In this document: positions 36,253 to 46,900 of the stretch, piece after piece
How the letters are laid out: each line of letters begins with the position of its first letter
Position numbering within the stretch: position 1 is the stretch's first letter
Assembly: GCF_000145275.1 (NCBI RefSeq)
Contig: NC_014393.1
Coordinates: 5,084,001 to 5,148,000, forward strand
Source: Clostridium cellulovorans 743B
GTDB lineage: Bacteria > Bacillota > Clostridia > Clostridiales > Clostridiaceae
Direction: 5' to 3'
DNA: 64,000 nucleotides
Translations under genes and position numbers: made by a program
The notes under the pieces: generated by a model
Databases searched by the model: none
Told to the model about the DNA's origin: nothing
Seen by the model: only the letters and a program-made list of their open reading frames with translations

Positions 36253-36662
36253 TATTAACTCCTCCTTCCTTATTTAAAAGTATAAAGTGCGACACCACGT
36301 CAAAGTCAATGAAAGTCTTATGCTTTATTTACTATTAATTAGATTACCTTAGTTATATTCCAAAATAATCTCTAAAGGTAATTATATTTAATATATGTAA
36401 ACACTTACATTAGTTTGTATCTTGTTACAGTGTATTATTAGTCTAGTATCAAGCCATCAACTGTAAACAACCTTATTAATTAGAAAACCTTAGAGTTAAG
36501 ACCTATCCTATCAAAAGCTTATTAGAAGATAGTACAAAAGGAACTTTAATCTAGAATTACATCTAAGATTAAAATCCTTTTATAAATTGCCTTACTCCAC
36601 TCTAAGAAATTGAACTATAGCAAGCTGGAGCAAACTTAATACTTTTACAGTTAAATTCTAAA
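36253..36662. other. Intergenic region with a hairpin
   Basis: 410 bases without a gene. A hairpin at 36536-36583, AAAAGGAACTTTAATCT with near-complementary AGATTAAAATCCTTTT, is the probable terminator of the LanM-like gene that ends at 36663. The rest would hold the MerR promoter; nothing else was recognised. Confidence 0.5.
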
Positions 36663-38804
36663 TTATATAAACAATATTTGTGGCACTATATCCTCATTAT
36701 ATATTCTGATTAATCTATAGCCTTGCCCAATTGTACCATACTTAAAAGACAGAGGTCTATCTTCAAATTTTATCTGCTTTTTTATGTTTTCTATAAGGTC
36801 TTCTTTTACCAACCTATTTAAATTACTATTACAACTATTAATTAAGACATCATCTTCTAAGCTACTAGCTGCATATCTCACTAATTCAATATTCTCTATA
36901 TCCCTATTATAATAAGTACCGTTTCCAAATTCCTTCTCTATAATATACTTTATGGTTTCATTTAATTCCTGTACTATCAATCCATCGTTGTAACCATATT
37001 CTTTTAAGATACTCCTACTAATTAAGACTTTTTTATATGTCTCTTTTTTTCTACATTGTTTCTTAGACCCTATACTCCTCTCAATTTTAAGCAATTGTTG
37101 AATTTCGTGTTCAATTACAGCGTTCTTTTTGATATATAAGAGAATTGAAAAAATAACTACAACTCCATTAACATCATAATTCAAGCTGTTCTTGCACACC
37201 TCATTTTTCCAGAATCCCAATACTTTGTTATAAGATAAGTCAGCTATTTTAAATACTCTATTTATATTAAAATCGCTTAACTTCTCCTTATATATAGCTA
37301 GTAAAATTATAGTGAATGCTTCCATATCTTCTAATTCCAACTTATCTGTGCTATTACTTAGTATGGAGAAAGCCAATGAACTTATTTTTATAACTGAAGA
37401 TTTTATGAATTCATCTTTAGTTATCATATATATTTTTAGAAGCGTATAGGTTACTTCAGCACTCTCTCTAAGTGTATGGTTTTCAATAGATTTTTTATTC
37501 ATAGCATAAATTACTTTTCTCATAGACTCAATAGATGCAGCTATAAAATATGCTTTTTGGGTTACAACCCCTAAATATAATAAGAAAATAGCTATTCCAC
37601 AAGTCCCGTAACTTATACTATTACATTTATGTGATAATTCCAACTTGTTCCCCAGCTTTACATCAGTTATCCATGACCTAGTAGTCAATGAATTTTCAAC
37701 CCCAATAATACTTTTTTGTATTATATAATCACCTAACTTAATAGCAATTTCTTTTAGTTCTTCTTTATTGAGATTATCATAAGTATCACCGACTAAGAAT
37801 TTAAAATTACTATCCTGATACTTAAATTGCACAAAACGTACATCTAAAAAATATAATTGTTGCTTTAAATCATTTTCCGTAAAATTATAAATTTTGGGAA
37901 TCATATGAGATAAGATTAAATGATCACCCTTAAATAGCTCATTAATTATCTTTATTAACTGACTTTTATTACTACTAATAATATTGTATCTATATTTGTA
38001 TCCAGACTTTATTAAGTTAATATAATTCTTAGCTAAGCAACTCATATCTTCTGATAGAAATTCAATATTATACACAGAATAATCTAGGATTTTTTTAGCT
38101 ATATCTGTGGATGAAATCTCTTGATTAAATATTTCTTCTTGAACTATAAATAAATTTGTACAGTTTAATATCGAAGGGCAATTCCTTAATGAAATAATAT
38201 CTTTTTTCTCAACTTTATTACAATCCATCATATATAGTAAAGCTAATAATTGTCCAGAATTAAAGTAATATTCTTCGAGGTCCTGGGGAATTTCATTTGC
38301 TATATTTTCTATAAAACCGTATCTTTTATAGTTTAATAAACAACTTGTGCTTAACTTATATTTATCAGGTAACTTAGAATTAGTCCAATTAATAATATAA
38401 TTGAACCTCTCAATATCTTCTAAAGCCCTCATCTTAAATACAATGCTCTTGCCATCTGAAAACCAAATTATAGCACTTCCGTCTAGAAGATAAGAATCTA
38501 TTTTCACTATCTCTATATGTTCATCTGTATTCAAAATCTTCGATTTTATATCAAACAAATTTTTTTCAGTCAATTTTATTGCCCTTAATATAAACATGAA
38601 ATACTCAACTATCTTATCCTGGTCTAAAATATTTTCATAAAAATACTCAACTAAGTAAGTTATAAATTCTTTCTTATCTTTAACTATATCCGGAAGACTT
38701 TTATAAAGTCTTGCTACCATTTTGCTTATTCCATGAGTAGCATGCTTTTCTTTTGGTATACTTTTTATGCATTCTTTTTTAGCACTATCATTATTGGATA
38801 ACAA
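36663..38804 (-). CDS. LanM-like pseudoenzyme
   Basis: A 713-aa intact ORF that aligns by eye along most of its length to the LanM at 8879-11899 but is shorter and has lost every catalytic motif. The dehydratase GDxHxxGK reads YLLDGSA; only the lysine of the YYKPR motif survives (VFKMR, 122-126). DFHHEN becomes NKVEKKD (196-202) and DLES becomes NCTN (214-217). In the cyclase half the LanC repeat SISYGTCGIAIFLLYLG (397-412) is kept, but WCHGAPG reads RKKETYK and the YCHGDIG zinc site reads YYNRDIE (631-637). It therefore cannot act as a normal LanM; a scaffold, leader-binding or immunity-like role is possible. It has no adjacent LanT or precursor. The agr genes follow upstream. Confidence 0.8.
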   Translation of the reverse strand: MLSNNDSAKKECIKSIPKEKHATHGISKMVARLYKSLPDIVKDKKEFITYLVEYFYENILDQDKIVEYFMFILRAIKLTEKNLFDIKSKILNTDEHIEIVKIDSYLLDGSAIIWFSDGKSIVFKMRALEDIERFNYIINWTNSKLPDKYKLSTSCLLNYKRYGFIENIANEIPQDLEEYYFNSGQLLALLYMMDCNKVEKKDIISLRNCPSILNCTNLFIVQEEIFNQEISSTDIAKKILDYSVYNIEFLSEDMSCLAKNYINLIKSGYKYRYNIISSNKSQLIKIINELFKGDHLILSHMIPKIYNFTENDLKQQLYFLDVRFVQFKYQDSNFKFLVGDTYDNLNKEELKEIAIKLGDYIIQKSIIGVENSLTTRSWITDVKLGNKLELSHKCNSISYGTCGIAIFLLYLGVVTQKAYFIAASIESMRKVIYAMNKKSIENHTLRESAEVTYTLLKIYMITKDEFIKSSVIKISSLAFSILSNSTDKLELEDMEAFTIILLAIYKEKLSDFNINRVFKIADLSYNKVLGFWKNEVCKNSLNYDVNGVVVIFSILLYIKKNAVIEHEIQQLLKIERSIGSKKQCRKKETYKKVLISRSILKEYGYNDGLIVQELNETIKYIIEKEFGNGTYYNRDIENIELVRYAASSLEDDVLINSCNSNLNRLVKEDLIENIKKQIKFEDRPLSFKYGTIGQGYRLIRIYNEDIVPQILFI

Positions 38805-39069
38805 CTTTTTCCCCCCTTCATAATAAACTTTTTGAAAGTTCTTTTTTCAATAAAACTATATCATAGATTATAAAATAAACTTTCTTTACGTAATAATCGC
38901 TGTATTTTAGATAATAATCATAGGATTTAAATAGATGTTAATAATAAATCTAATCTTTTATAAATATATTTTTTAATGCAATAAAAAAATCCCCTAGTGG
39001 GGACTATAAGATTAATTATATATAAATTTTATTTTTTAATATTTGACTTGTTGCTCTATTCCATATATA

Positions 39070-39795
39070 TTATTCAATTAAACCTTTTAACATTCTAGTT
39101 GATATTAAACACCTTTCACCATTTACCATATGAATACATCTATTATTTAAATCAATTTCTTTTATATTTTCCTTGTTAACAATATATGATTTATGGCATC
39201 TATAAAATCCACTATCCAATTTTGCTTCTATTTCCTTCATCTTTCCATAAAACTCAATTTGCCTATCCATTGCATGTACAATTACTTTATGTATTGTAGA
39301 AGATGTTTCAAAAAATAAAATTTTACTATATTCGATATTTATAATCCTATCATCGACCTTTATACTAAATATCTTTTGCAAATCAGTGGACTTTGTGGAA
39401 TATTTCTTATTAGCATCTAGGATACATTGATGTACCCTTTCTTTTATATTCCTATAATTATCCTTTATTATATAATCCATTGCCTCAACCTTATATATAA
39501 ATGTCAAATAACTCATCTCTGCATGGGTTGTAACAAACACTATAAATCCCCTAGGATCGTATTCTCTTATCTTTGTAGCTAACTCTATTCCATTTATAGT
39601 CGCCTTTAAATCTATATCTAAAAAATACAAACCCACTCCATTATTTTCTTTTATAAAATCTATAATGTCATCTGGCTTTTCTGTAGCTAAAGCTAATTTC
39701 ATATCAAGCTCTTCAATTAGAACTATATTCTCAATTGCTTTTGTAATCCTTTCTCTTTGTTCCTTATTATCCTCGCATACAAATATGCTTAACAC
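39070..39795 (-). CDS. agrA: AgrA-type LytTR response regulator
   Basis: A 241-aa response regulator: receiver domain with acidic pocket (CEDN), phospho-acceptor Asp in YFLDIDL, a VFVTTHAEM segment and a C-terminal LytTR DNA-binding domain (about 140-241; FYRCHKSYIVNKENIKEIDL). Start taken as GTG 39795, which has GGTGA seven bases upstream and gives the same length as its paralogue at 47161-47886; the ATG at 39816 is in frame but has no site. It follows agrC by a few bases on the same strand. Expected to activate the agr operon and perhaps the lanthipeptide genes. Confidence 0.88.
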   Translation of the reverse strand: MLSIFVCEDNKEQRERITKAIENIVLIEELDMKLALATEKPDDIIDFIKENNGVGLYFLDIDLKATINGIELATKIREYDPRGFIVFVTTHAEMSYLTFIYKVEAMDYIIKDNYRNIKERVHQCILDANKKYSTKSTDLQKIFSIKVDDRIINIEYSKILFFETSSTIHKVIVHAMDRQIEFYGKMKEIEAKLDSGFYRCHKSYIVNKENIKEIDLNNRCIHMVNGERCLISTRMLKGLIE

Positions 39796-39821
39796 ACTTA
39801 ATTCACCACTTTTCATACATA

Positions 39822-41126
39822 TTATTTATTTGTTATTTCAAAAACCTGCTTAAATTCGCCATTTTCCACAATTGTTTCCATATGTACGTTTTTATACTTA
39901 TCAGTTATTTCCTTCAGGTTATATAATCCTAACCCTCTATTTTCTCCCTTTGTGGAAAATCCTTTTTGATACATTTTATATATAGGTACTTCTTCAACAA
40001 AATTATTAATTATCACTATAATTACTGAACTTTTTTTATTTATAAGGGCAACTTTTACCAATGGCTTGTCACACTTTTCTGATGCTTCAATGGCATTATC
40101 AAGAACTATCCCGATAACTCTGCTTAAATCTATGACATCCATATTTATTTCCTCAATAGGCTCTACAATATCTATAAACACATCTATTCCAATTTCTTGA
40201 GCTCTAATCAACTTTGAAGAAAAAATCCCTTTGATTTCTACTATCTTAACATTTTTCAAAAGGTCTATTCTAAAATTCTTTGACTCCATTCCTTTTCCTA
40301 ATGGGAGTATTTTCTCATTAAAATATTTCTCTAACCCATCAATATCTTTTTCTTCTATATAACCGATCATAGAAGAAAGTATATTAACATAATCATGCCT
40401 AAAACTTCTCATATCTGTATATAACTTTTCTATTTTGTCCGTATATTCCTGTAAACTTTTAAATTGTATTTGCTTACTTTTAAAGTCCATCTCCTTGTTT
40501 ATATTGATAATGAGTATATACATGATTATTATTAGTAAAACAAAATAAGCCATAAATAGTATTGCATTCATTATGCCACGCTCTAATCCCGAATCTAGTT
40601 TTGATTCGAGAACTAAATTAGCATAAAATATTACTATTGCTAAAACTAGACTTACAATAATTAGTATCGCAAAGCTTCCCCTTAATTCTAAATTAGATAT
40701 ATTTAATTTTCTATTTATAAATACTCCTAACACTTTTGTTATTATGAAGATTAATACTAAACCAATAAAAATCAAAAACCAATATAGCATTGAATTATTT
40801 CTTACCATACTAATATCAAAGCCAAATACTTTAAATGCAATGATTCCGACAATATTATTTGACAATATCATTATTATTAATGATATTAATGGAATAGATA
40901 CACTTCTAACAAAACTTTTGCTATTCCAATATATGTATATAGCTCCAACAGCAAAGATAGGTATTATTGCGATAAATTCATTTATATTTAATAAAGCTGT
41001 TGCAAAAACTTCTGTTATAAGTATCAGTAGCACACCTTCTTTAAACTTTATTTTGAATGAATTAAGATTAATCATAGCTGTATAAAAAAGAATAATTGAG
41101 CCTAATTGCATTAATAACTTTTCCAT
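39822..41126 (-). CDS. agrC: AgrC-type sensor histidine kinase
   Basis: A 434-aa sensor for the cyclic autoinducing peptide. Six or seven membrane helices occupy residues 1-210; the dimerisation helix has the phospho-acceptor His in RSFRHDYVNILSSM; and the GHKL ATPase domain shows VIGIVLDNAIEASEK (N box) and NRGLGLYNLKEI (G box). Typical AgrC length. Paired with agrA downstream and agrBD upstream. Confidence 0.9.
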   Translation of the reverse strand: MEKLLMQLGSIILFYTAMINLNSFKIKFKEGVLLILITEVFATALLNINEFIAIIPIFAVGAIYIYWNSKSFVRSVSIPLISLIIMILSNNIVGIIAFKVFGFDISMVRNNSMLYWFLIFIGLVLIFIITKVLGVFINRKLNISNLELRGSFAILIIVSLVLAIVIFYANLVLESKLDSGLERGIMNAILFMAYFVLLIIIMYILIININKEMDFKSKQIQFKSLQEYTDKIEKLYTDMRSFRHDYVNILSSMIGYIEEKDIDGLEKYFNEKILPLGKGMESKNFRIDLLKNVKIVEIKGIFSSKLIRAQEIGIDVFIDIVEPIEEINMDVIDLSRVIGIVLDNAIEASEKCDKPLVKVALINKKSSVIIVIINNFVEEVPIYKMYQKGFSTKGENRGLGLYNLKEITDKYKNVHMETIVENGEFKQVFEITNK

Positions 41127-41461
41127 AATATGACCAATTCTCCTACTAAACGAGTTTACATATCTAGTTTTAACTATTACTCTTATATTGTACCATATCT
41201 CTTATTTTTTTACTAATAAACTAAATCTCTCAAACTCGTTATTTGTAACTTTTTCACCTTTCCTTACTCTAATTCTAGATTTCAAAGATTTTTAAAAAGC
41301 ATAGCAAATGTTTCTTTGTGTTCATTTCCCATTCCATTCTCCTTTATCAGTTGTTACAATCATAACATCTAATATAAATCTTTACGCACAGGTTGTTGCC
41401 CATGCTAAATATACCTAAAAAGAGTTATAACCAGCTGTTAGGTTATAACTCTTTTATACCA
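41127..41461 (-). terminator. Gap between agrD and agrC with terminator
   Basis: 335 bases. A perfect 15-bp stem AAAAGAGTTATAACC / GGTTATAACTCTTTT at 41418-41455 with an 8-base loop directly follows agrD and has a U-run on the minus strand. It should reduce or stop read-through from agrBD into agrCA. The remaining 290 bases probably contain an agrCA promoter; none could be pinned down. Confidence 0.75.
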
Positions 41462-41623
41462 TTACTCAATATCATCTAATAATTCTATTGGAATAACTGG
41501 CTCATATACATTAAGGAAAAGACATAATCCTCTAGCTCGATCTCCTAGTTTTACTGCTTCATTTCCTATTTCGCCAATTACCATATCCCCTATCTTAATT
41601 AATTCCTCTCTCATATTTCTCAT
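41462..41623 (-). CDS. agrD: AgrD autoinducing peptide precursor
   Basis: A 53-aa ORF, too short for many gene finders, starting at ATG 41623 (TAGGGGG upstream; ATG 41614 also possible) and overlapping the end of agrB by 29 bases. Three parts fit AgrD: an N-terminal amphipathic helix (MREELIKIGDMVIGEIGNEA), a central RGLCLFLN, and an acidic proline-containing tail VYEPVIPIELLDDIE. By analogy with other AgrD peptides the mature signal should be a thiolactone between the Cys at residue 34 and the residue four further on, ring CLFLN, with AgrB cutting before VYEP. Confidence 0.88.
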   Translation of the reverse strand: MRNMREELIKIGDMVIGEIGNEAVKLGDRARGLCLFLNVYEPVIPIELLDDIE

Positions 41624-42239
41624 AATTCTTATACCCCCTATTTAATATTCTATATGTTATCGGTAATATACTTATAACTTGTGCGCCTGTAGCTATTATA
41701 ATCATAGCTTTTACTGTTGGATTTTGGATTATTAAAGTCAAAATCATTAGAATAATTCCCACTGTAACGCTTTGTCTTCTAAGATTTTGTCTTAATTTTT
41801 TACCTATTAATGGATGATTCTCCGTGTCTGCTGGAGCATATCTATATAAACATATGTTTATAAATACGAATATTATAAATACCATGAAATTATTTAGTGT
41901 TATATAATAGCTTATAAATGCTCCAAACACATCAATTGTCAATGATGTTATAGTGCAAACTATGCTATTTTGTGCATGAAGCCCAAAAGAACTTTTTCTA
42001 ATACTCGCAAAAACTAGTATCATAAACAATGATTCTTTCAATAAATTTACTTGTGCCGCTACTAAAAAGATTACTATGAGCTTAGATAAATTAATTAATA
42101 TTATTTCTATACCTAACTTCATTTTCATTAATTCTAACCCATCTTTGTTTAAATGATTGTTCAGTTTCTGTGTTATCTTTTCTGCTAATATTTCAACCCA
42201 ATTTATTTTTATTTTTAATTTTCCTTCCATATCTATCAC
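41595..42239 (-). CDS. agrB: AgrB accessory gene regulator protease
   Basis: A 214-aa membrane endopeptidase that cleaves AgrD and forms its thiolactone. Catalytic His in SSFGLHAQNSIVCTITS, with the Cys of IVCT a few residues on, as in AgrB. The APADTENHPL motif after a membrane helix is highly characteristic of the family. Four to six membrane segments. Its last codons overlap agrD. Start ATG 42239. Confidence 0.92.
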   Translation of the reverse strand: MIDMEGKLKIKINWVEILAEKITQKLNNHLNKDGLELMKMKLGIEIILINLSKLIVIFLVAAQVNLLKESLFMILVFASIRKSSFGLHAQNSIVCTITSLTIDVFGAFISYYITLNNFMVFIIFVFINICLYRYAPADTENHPLIGKKLRQNLRRQSVTVGIILMILTLIIQNPTVKAMIIIATGAQVISILPITYRILNRGYKNYEKYERGIN

Positions 42240-42674
42240 CCAATATAATTATAAAACACATTATTTTAAAATTTTTATTAAATAGCATAATGACGGTAAG
42301 TAATAATAAGTGTGTGTCGTTTCTAGCCTTTTAGTAATAAACGCTTTCATTTTTGTAATAACTGCATTCGAAATCTTATGCTCGTATCACATATTCTCGT
42401 AAAAATCTTAATATTAATTATGTCTCGTTAAACATTATATTCTTATACAAATCCTATACTTATAATATCTATTAATCTCTAAAAAAAAATTATCCGTCTC
42501 CATACTGGTTAACGAATAATTTTCATACTCACTCTTATATTTTTAAATACCTCTTAATAGTTTATTACTATTTGATTTTAGTTCCATTATAAATTATTTG
42601 AATAATTCTTTCGTAACATTTAACACAAAAGCGTTCATAAATGTATATCACCTATTTTAAATAAAAATTCAATA
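42240..42674 (-). terminator. Intergenic region with terminator of the lanBC operon
   Basis: 435 bases. A 12-bp stem (AAAATTATCCGT at 42486-42497, ACGAATAATTTT at 42512-42523, one wobble) followed by a run of nine U on the minus strand ends the lanBC transcript. The remaining part up to agrB should hold the agr promoter; no clear -35/-10 pair or LytTR repeat was identified. Confidence 0.7.
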
Positions 42675-43985
42675 TTAGTTTATTACAAATACCGATTCCC
42701 ACTCAGTACTTTTTTTCTTAATGAATTGCAATAACACAAGAGCAACACTAATAACGCCTCCAAACACTGTGTAGTCATCCATTGGATATTTCTCTGACAT
42801 ACTACTTATTTCCCTGGTATAAAATTTGAAAGGTTCTTCTTCATCGAAATATTTTAACGTTTCATCAATTAGCTTAGATATTATATCTAAAAAATCTTCA
42901 TCTAAAGTATCATCGTACATTAATGTAAATATCTCCAATACACCAGCCGTCCCATGACAAAACATTGGTGAAGTTAACTGCATATCTTCAATTGATAACT
43001 TTGATATAGTTTTTAATGAATATAAAGCATCATCAATATACTTTTGCTTTTTTATAGCTTTACCTGCCAAATATATAGCTCTACTTATACCGATAGTACC
43101 ATAACACCAACTACATCGTTCTAATGGTATTTCTTCAAATTTATCAATCATCTCATAAGGTATTCTCCCTAACCAATATGTAACGTTATCATTCTCGATT
43201 TTATATTTGTAAAGTTCTTTTAATATAATTTCTATAGCATCACTTTGTCCTTCTACTTTAATTCCTCTTATTATTGAGATTGAAAGAAATGCAAGTACTC
43301 CAGATATTCCGTGAGCCATTCCATTGTTTAGGTATCCATTAGGAAATCTTTCTCTGTCTAGAACAAACTCCTCTTTATCAGTAATATACCAAGATGGTCT
43401 TTCAACTCCATTATAAACTTTATTCATATATACAAAATCAATCAATGTCTTTAAAATTAATCGAATAGTCTTATCTATTTCTGCATTGTCCTTGAATCTT
43501 AACAAGACCCTTCCAATGCCTACTAATCCACCTATGCATTCACAATATCTCATAATCTTATTATCTTTAATTGTTATAATATACTTCTCTATGCTACTAA
43601 CCATTATTTTTAATAATTCAAATATTTCTTCATCAATATCCTCATCAATTCCTATAATATCTTTATATGAATTAATGATTAAAGCTATTCCAGAAGAAAC
43701 TGATAACCCATGAAAACTAGATAAATTTTTATTCATAGAATGAAAATTTTGCTTTATTTGATCTTTCACTAAACCTAAATCTGAACTATATAATTCTCCT
43801 AAAAACCTAGCTATATCAATTACATATCTAGGACTAATTTTTTTTATTTCTGCCTCTAAATCATCAGATTTCAAAACATATCTGTACGCCTCTAATATAT
43901 TATTGGGGTCTTTGTAAAAAACATCAAGGCTTTTTACAATCTCCTCTATCTTTAATTTTTGCTCATCTCTTAATAATACTTTCAT
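42675..43985 (-). CDS. lanC: Lanthipeptide cyclase LanC (first copy)
   Basis: A cyclase of about 436 aa that adds Cys thiols to dehydrated residues. LanC repeats: CIGGLVGIGR, GMAHGISGVLAFL, and the zinc ligands Cys in CSWCYGTIGISRA and Cys-His in MFCHGTAGV. Start taken as ATG 43985, four bases after the lanB stop, because it aligns best with the second LanC; ATGs at 43997 and 44006 overlap lanB. It is the last gene of the response regulator-lanB-lanC operon. It is a paralogue of the LanC at 52590-53876 (both share AIYLAGKAI). Confidence 0.92.
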   Translation of the reverse strand: MKVLLRDEQKLKIEEIVKSLDVFYKDPNNILEAYRYVLKSDDLEAEIKKISPRYVIDIARFLGELYSSDLGLVKDQIKQNFHSMNKNLSSFHGLSVSSGIALIINSYKDIIGIDEDIDEEIFELLKIMVSSIEKYIITIKDNKIMRYCECIGGLVGIGRVLLRFKDNAEIDKTIRLILKTLIDFVYMNKVYNGVERPSWYITDKEEFVLDRERFPNGYLNNGMAHGISGVLAFLSISIIRGIKVEGQSDAIEIILKELYKYKIENDNVTYWLGRIPYEMIDKFEEIPLERCSWCYGTIGISRAIYLAGKAIKKQKYIDDALYSLKTISKLSIEDMQLTSPMFCHGTAGVLEIFTLMYDDTLDEDFLDIISKLIDETLKYFDEEEPFKFYTREISSMSEKYPMDDYTVFGGVISVALVLLQFIKKKSTEWESVFVIN

Positions 43986-43989
43986 ATCT

Positions 43990-46900
43990 TTATCCATTAA
44001 CCGCATTTTTAAAATATTTTAGAGAATACAATGTATGTCTTGCTAACGCTAAGCTCTCTCTTTCCAATCCTCTATTGATTCCAAAAAATCTATTACAAAA
44101 CATGTGAATTATTCCACCAATAATATTGTCTACTGTATTCGTTAACTTTCCTTCAAGATTAAGCTGTTCAAGTTTTACTCTATATTTCTTAATACTATCT
44201 TCTCTCATAGAAATAATATTATAAATAAGCTCTCCTTCTTCAGTTTCTCTTAGTCCTTTCCAATAGTTATCTGAATTACATATCTTCATTAACTCTTTTC
44301 TTATTTTACTAAATTCTTTTCGATATTCTTTTTGCTCTATTAATTTATCAAAATACTTTAATTGCTCTTCATAACTAAATCCAAAGTCATCCATAAGCTT
44401 AACTATGTTTATTGCTGCTATATTTTTAGAATCAATAGTTATCATTTTACGATTTTTAAATTTTAATAATTCACTAACTATTATACTATCCACATTGAAT
44501 ATGTCTTCAGCTTCATCAAAGATTTCTATGCCACCATACCTCTCAACTTCCCTAAAATATGTGTCTTGTGTTACTTTGAACAGAAGTTTTTCATTATACA
44601 TTTTATTTAGAAAATCCTTGATTTCTTTATAGAGCTCCAGTTCTTTTTCTTCGACACATTTTAGTCTTAATCTTATATGAGGCTTTTCATCTGAATATCT
44701 AATAAAGAACATTTTTTTAATCAGCTTCTTATCATATAACTCTTTAACGAAAGGGTTAATATAATTTCCTATTATCTCATCTTCTCTATTTTTATCACCA
44801 TATAATTTTAGATATATCCATTCATCGAAAGGTAGAAAAACTCTTTCCTCGGAATATTCATAACTTTTTTCTTGATCTATAAGTTTAGGCACTATATTTT
44901 CCTGTTTATACTCATCATAAGCTTTTCTTATTATAGGTACCACGATTTCTGCACAATATCTCTTATTATCAATAGTAATGCCGCTGCTGATACCTCCAAT
45001 AACTTCTTGCAATCTAACCTTCTGCTCAGAAGACTTCTTTAATTCCTGAAAAATTATTCTTACATGCTCTTTTTTTTCTATATCCAATACCAATCGATTA
45101 TCACCAGTTCCTAAATAAATATATCTTACTAATTCATTTTCTTCTGCCCAGTTATAAAACTTTTCTTCAAAATTTTTGTCTGACGTTGTTATGTCTAACA
45201 TATCAAAACTTAACAACCAAGTTTGAGGAAATAAAATTATATTATTAAATTTGATTCTTGGAACATACCAAAATTTTTGTCTGCTCATAAGCAATGTATC
45301 GATTAATGTTAAACTCTGGTTGTCATTACTTAGTTCTAGTAATAGCCTGTAAATATTATATGTTATGGTGTAATTCAACATGTCGTGGGAATAGAATACT
45401 ACTTCTTTATTCTTTTTCCGAGATTTTAAATAGAACTTACCATTCCTCATTCCTACAACAAGATCATCTAGCGATAATTTATATTCTTCATCCTTACTTG
45501 AATTAACGCCTATTGGCAACTCATAATCTAGAAAATTAAAGTTACTAACTACATTACTACATTTTTCAATTGGATGGATAGAAGATATTTGAGCATATAT
45601 TATTTCTTTACTAAGTGATTCAGTATCTCTATCAACTTCCTCTTTAATTCTATTCACTTCACTTTCATTAAATAAGTCCATAAACCTGCCAAAGGTTTTT
45701 CCAATGCGTCCAGAACCAATATTCGCTCCCAATACTAAATCATATCCCTCTGAGCTTTCATCATTATTTTGATTCAACAAAAAGTTTAATTCAAAAGAAG
45801 TAGGCAAATCATTAATCTTTGATTTATTTAAATTCAATTTTTCAATTTCTTCCTTTGTTATGATAACTTCCTTTGACTTAATGGAAGAAAAGTTCATCAT
45901 TTTCATTGCAAAAAATTTAGTGATTTTATCTTCGTTAACACTAACTTCATCCTGCAGTACTTTTTTGTTTGAAGGCTTTGAATATGTAGCTGGATACCCA
46001 ATTCCCATAGACTCGTCGGTAAGCTCTAATAATGGAACTTCTTGTCCTTCACTATATCTTTCTATAAATTCCCCTTTATAACTTTTCAAATATGATTTTT
46101 CTAAATACCTACATCCAAAGGTACCCAAGATTTCTCCAAAAGATTCTATCTCATTCAAAACTTCAGTACTTATTACACATTCTTTTTCTGAAATTCTCAT
46201 ATCTACCTGAAGATATTGATCATTCCTACAAATTTTCTCCATACTGCATATTATATTCTTATATAGTATTTGGCCTTCTCCAACCTCTGTTTTATTATAT
46301 TCGTCTATGGAATCTTCTAGTTCTTTAATTTCGTTCCCCTCTGCTACACCAATATCTATAAGCTTTTTACAAACATATCCTAAAGGATTACTAATATTAA
46401 ATATTGGTCTTAAATCAGTTATCAAATACTCTTTCTCTATAAGTTCTAGTAAAAATTTATATATACTTTCTTCTCCAATTTCAGATGTATTTTCAACAAA
46501 CTTCATCATTAATTCATTAAAATTTATATACTCTTTAGCTAAATACAGCACTGCTTTTACAGCACCTGAATACTTAATAGTAGTACTAAAATTTCCATCT
46601 TTATCTTCTTGTCCATACTGCGTTACAATTTTATTCTCTATACGACTTCCTTTTTCTAACAATGTCCCTGAAACCTTAACCCTAAGTTTCTGTAAAATAT
46701 CCTTATTCATCTCTAGCTTTCTAACTAACTTCAAAAGCCAGGAAGAATCTACTCTTGCCCGTTTCACTCTTGGATTATTGCCTTTAAAACTTATTTTAGA
46801 GATATTATCAATTTCATCAAACTCCCCAATTGTTATACCAGAAGATAATCCAAAAGGAGTTGGTCTGGTAGTAATTCTTATATAATACTTCAAAAATGAA

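Noticed and set aside
36663..38804. Calling the LanM-like gene an active lanthipeptide synthetase
   Set aside because: All catalytic and zinc motifs are replaced when read against the LanM at 8879-11899.
46307..46885. 192-aa plus-strand ORF inside lanB
   Set aside because: Long only because it mirrors the lanB reading frame; Ser/Leu-rich shadow translation without a start site.
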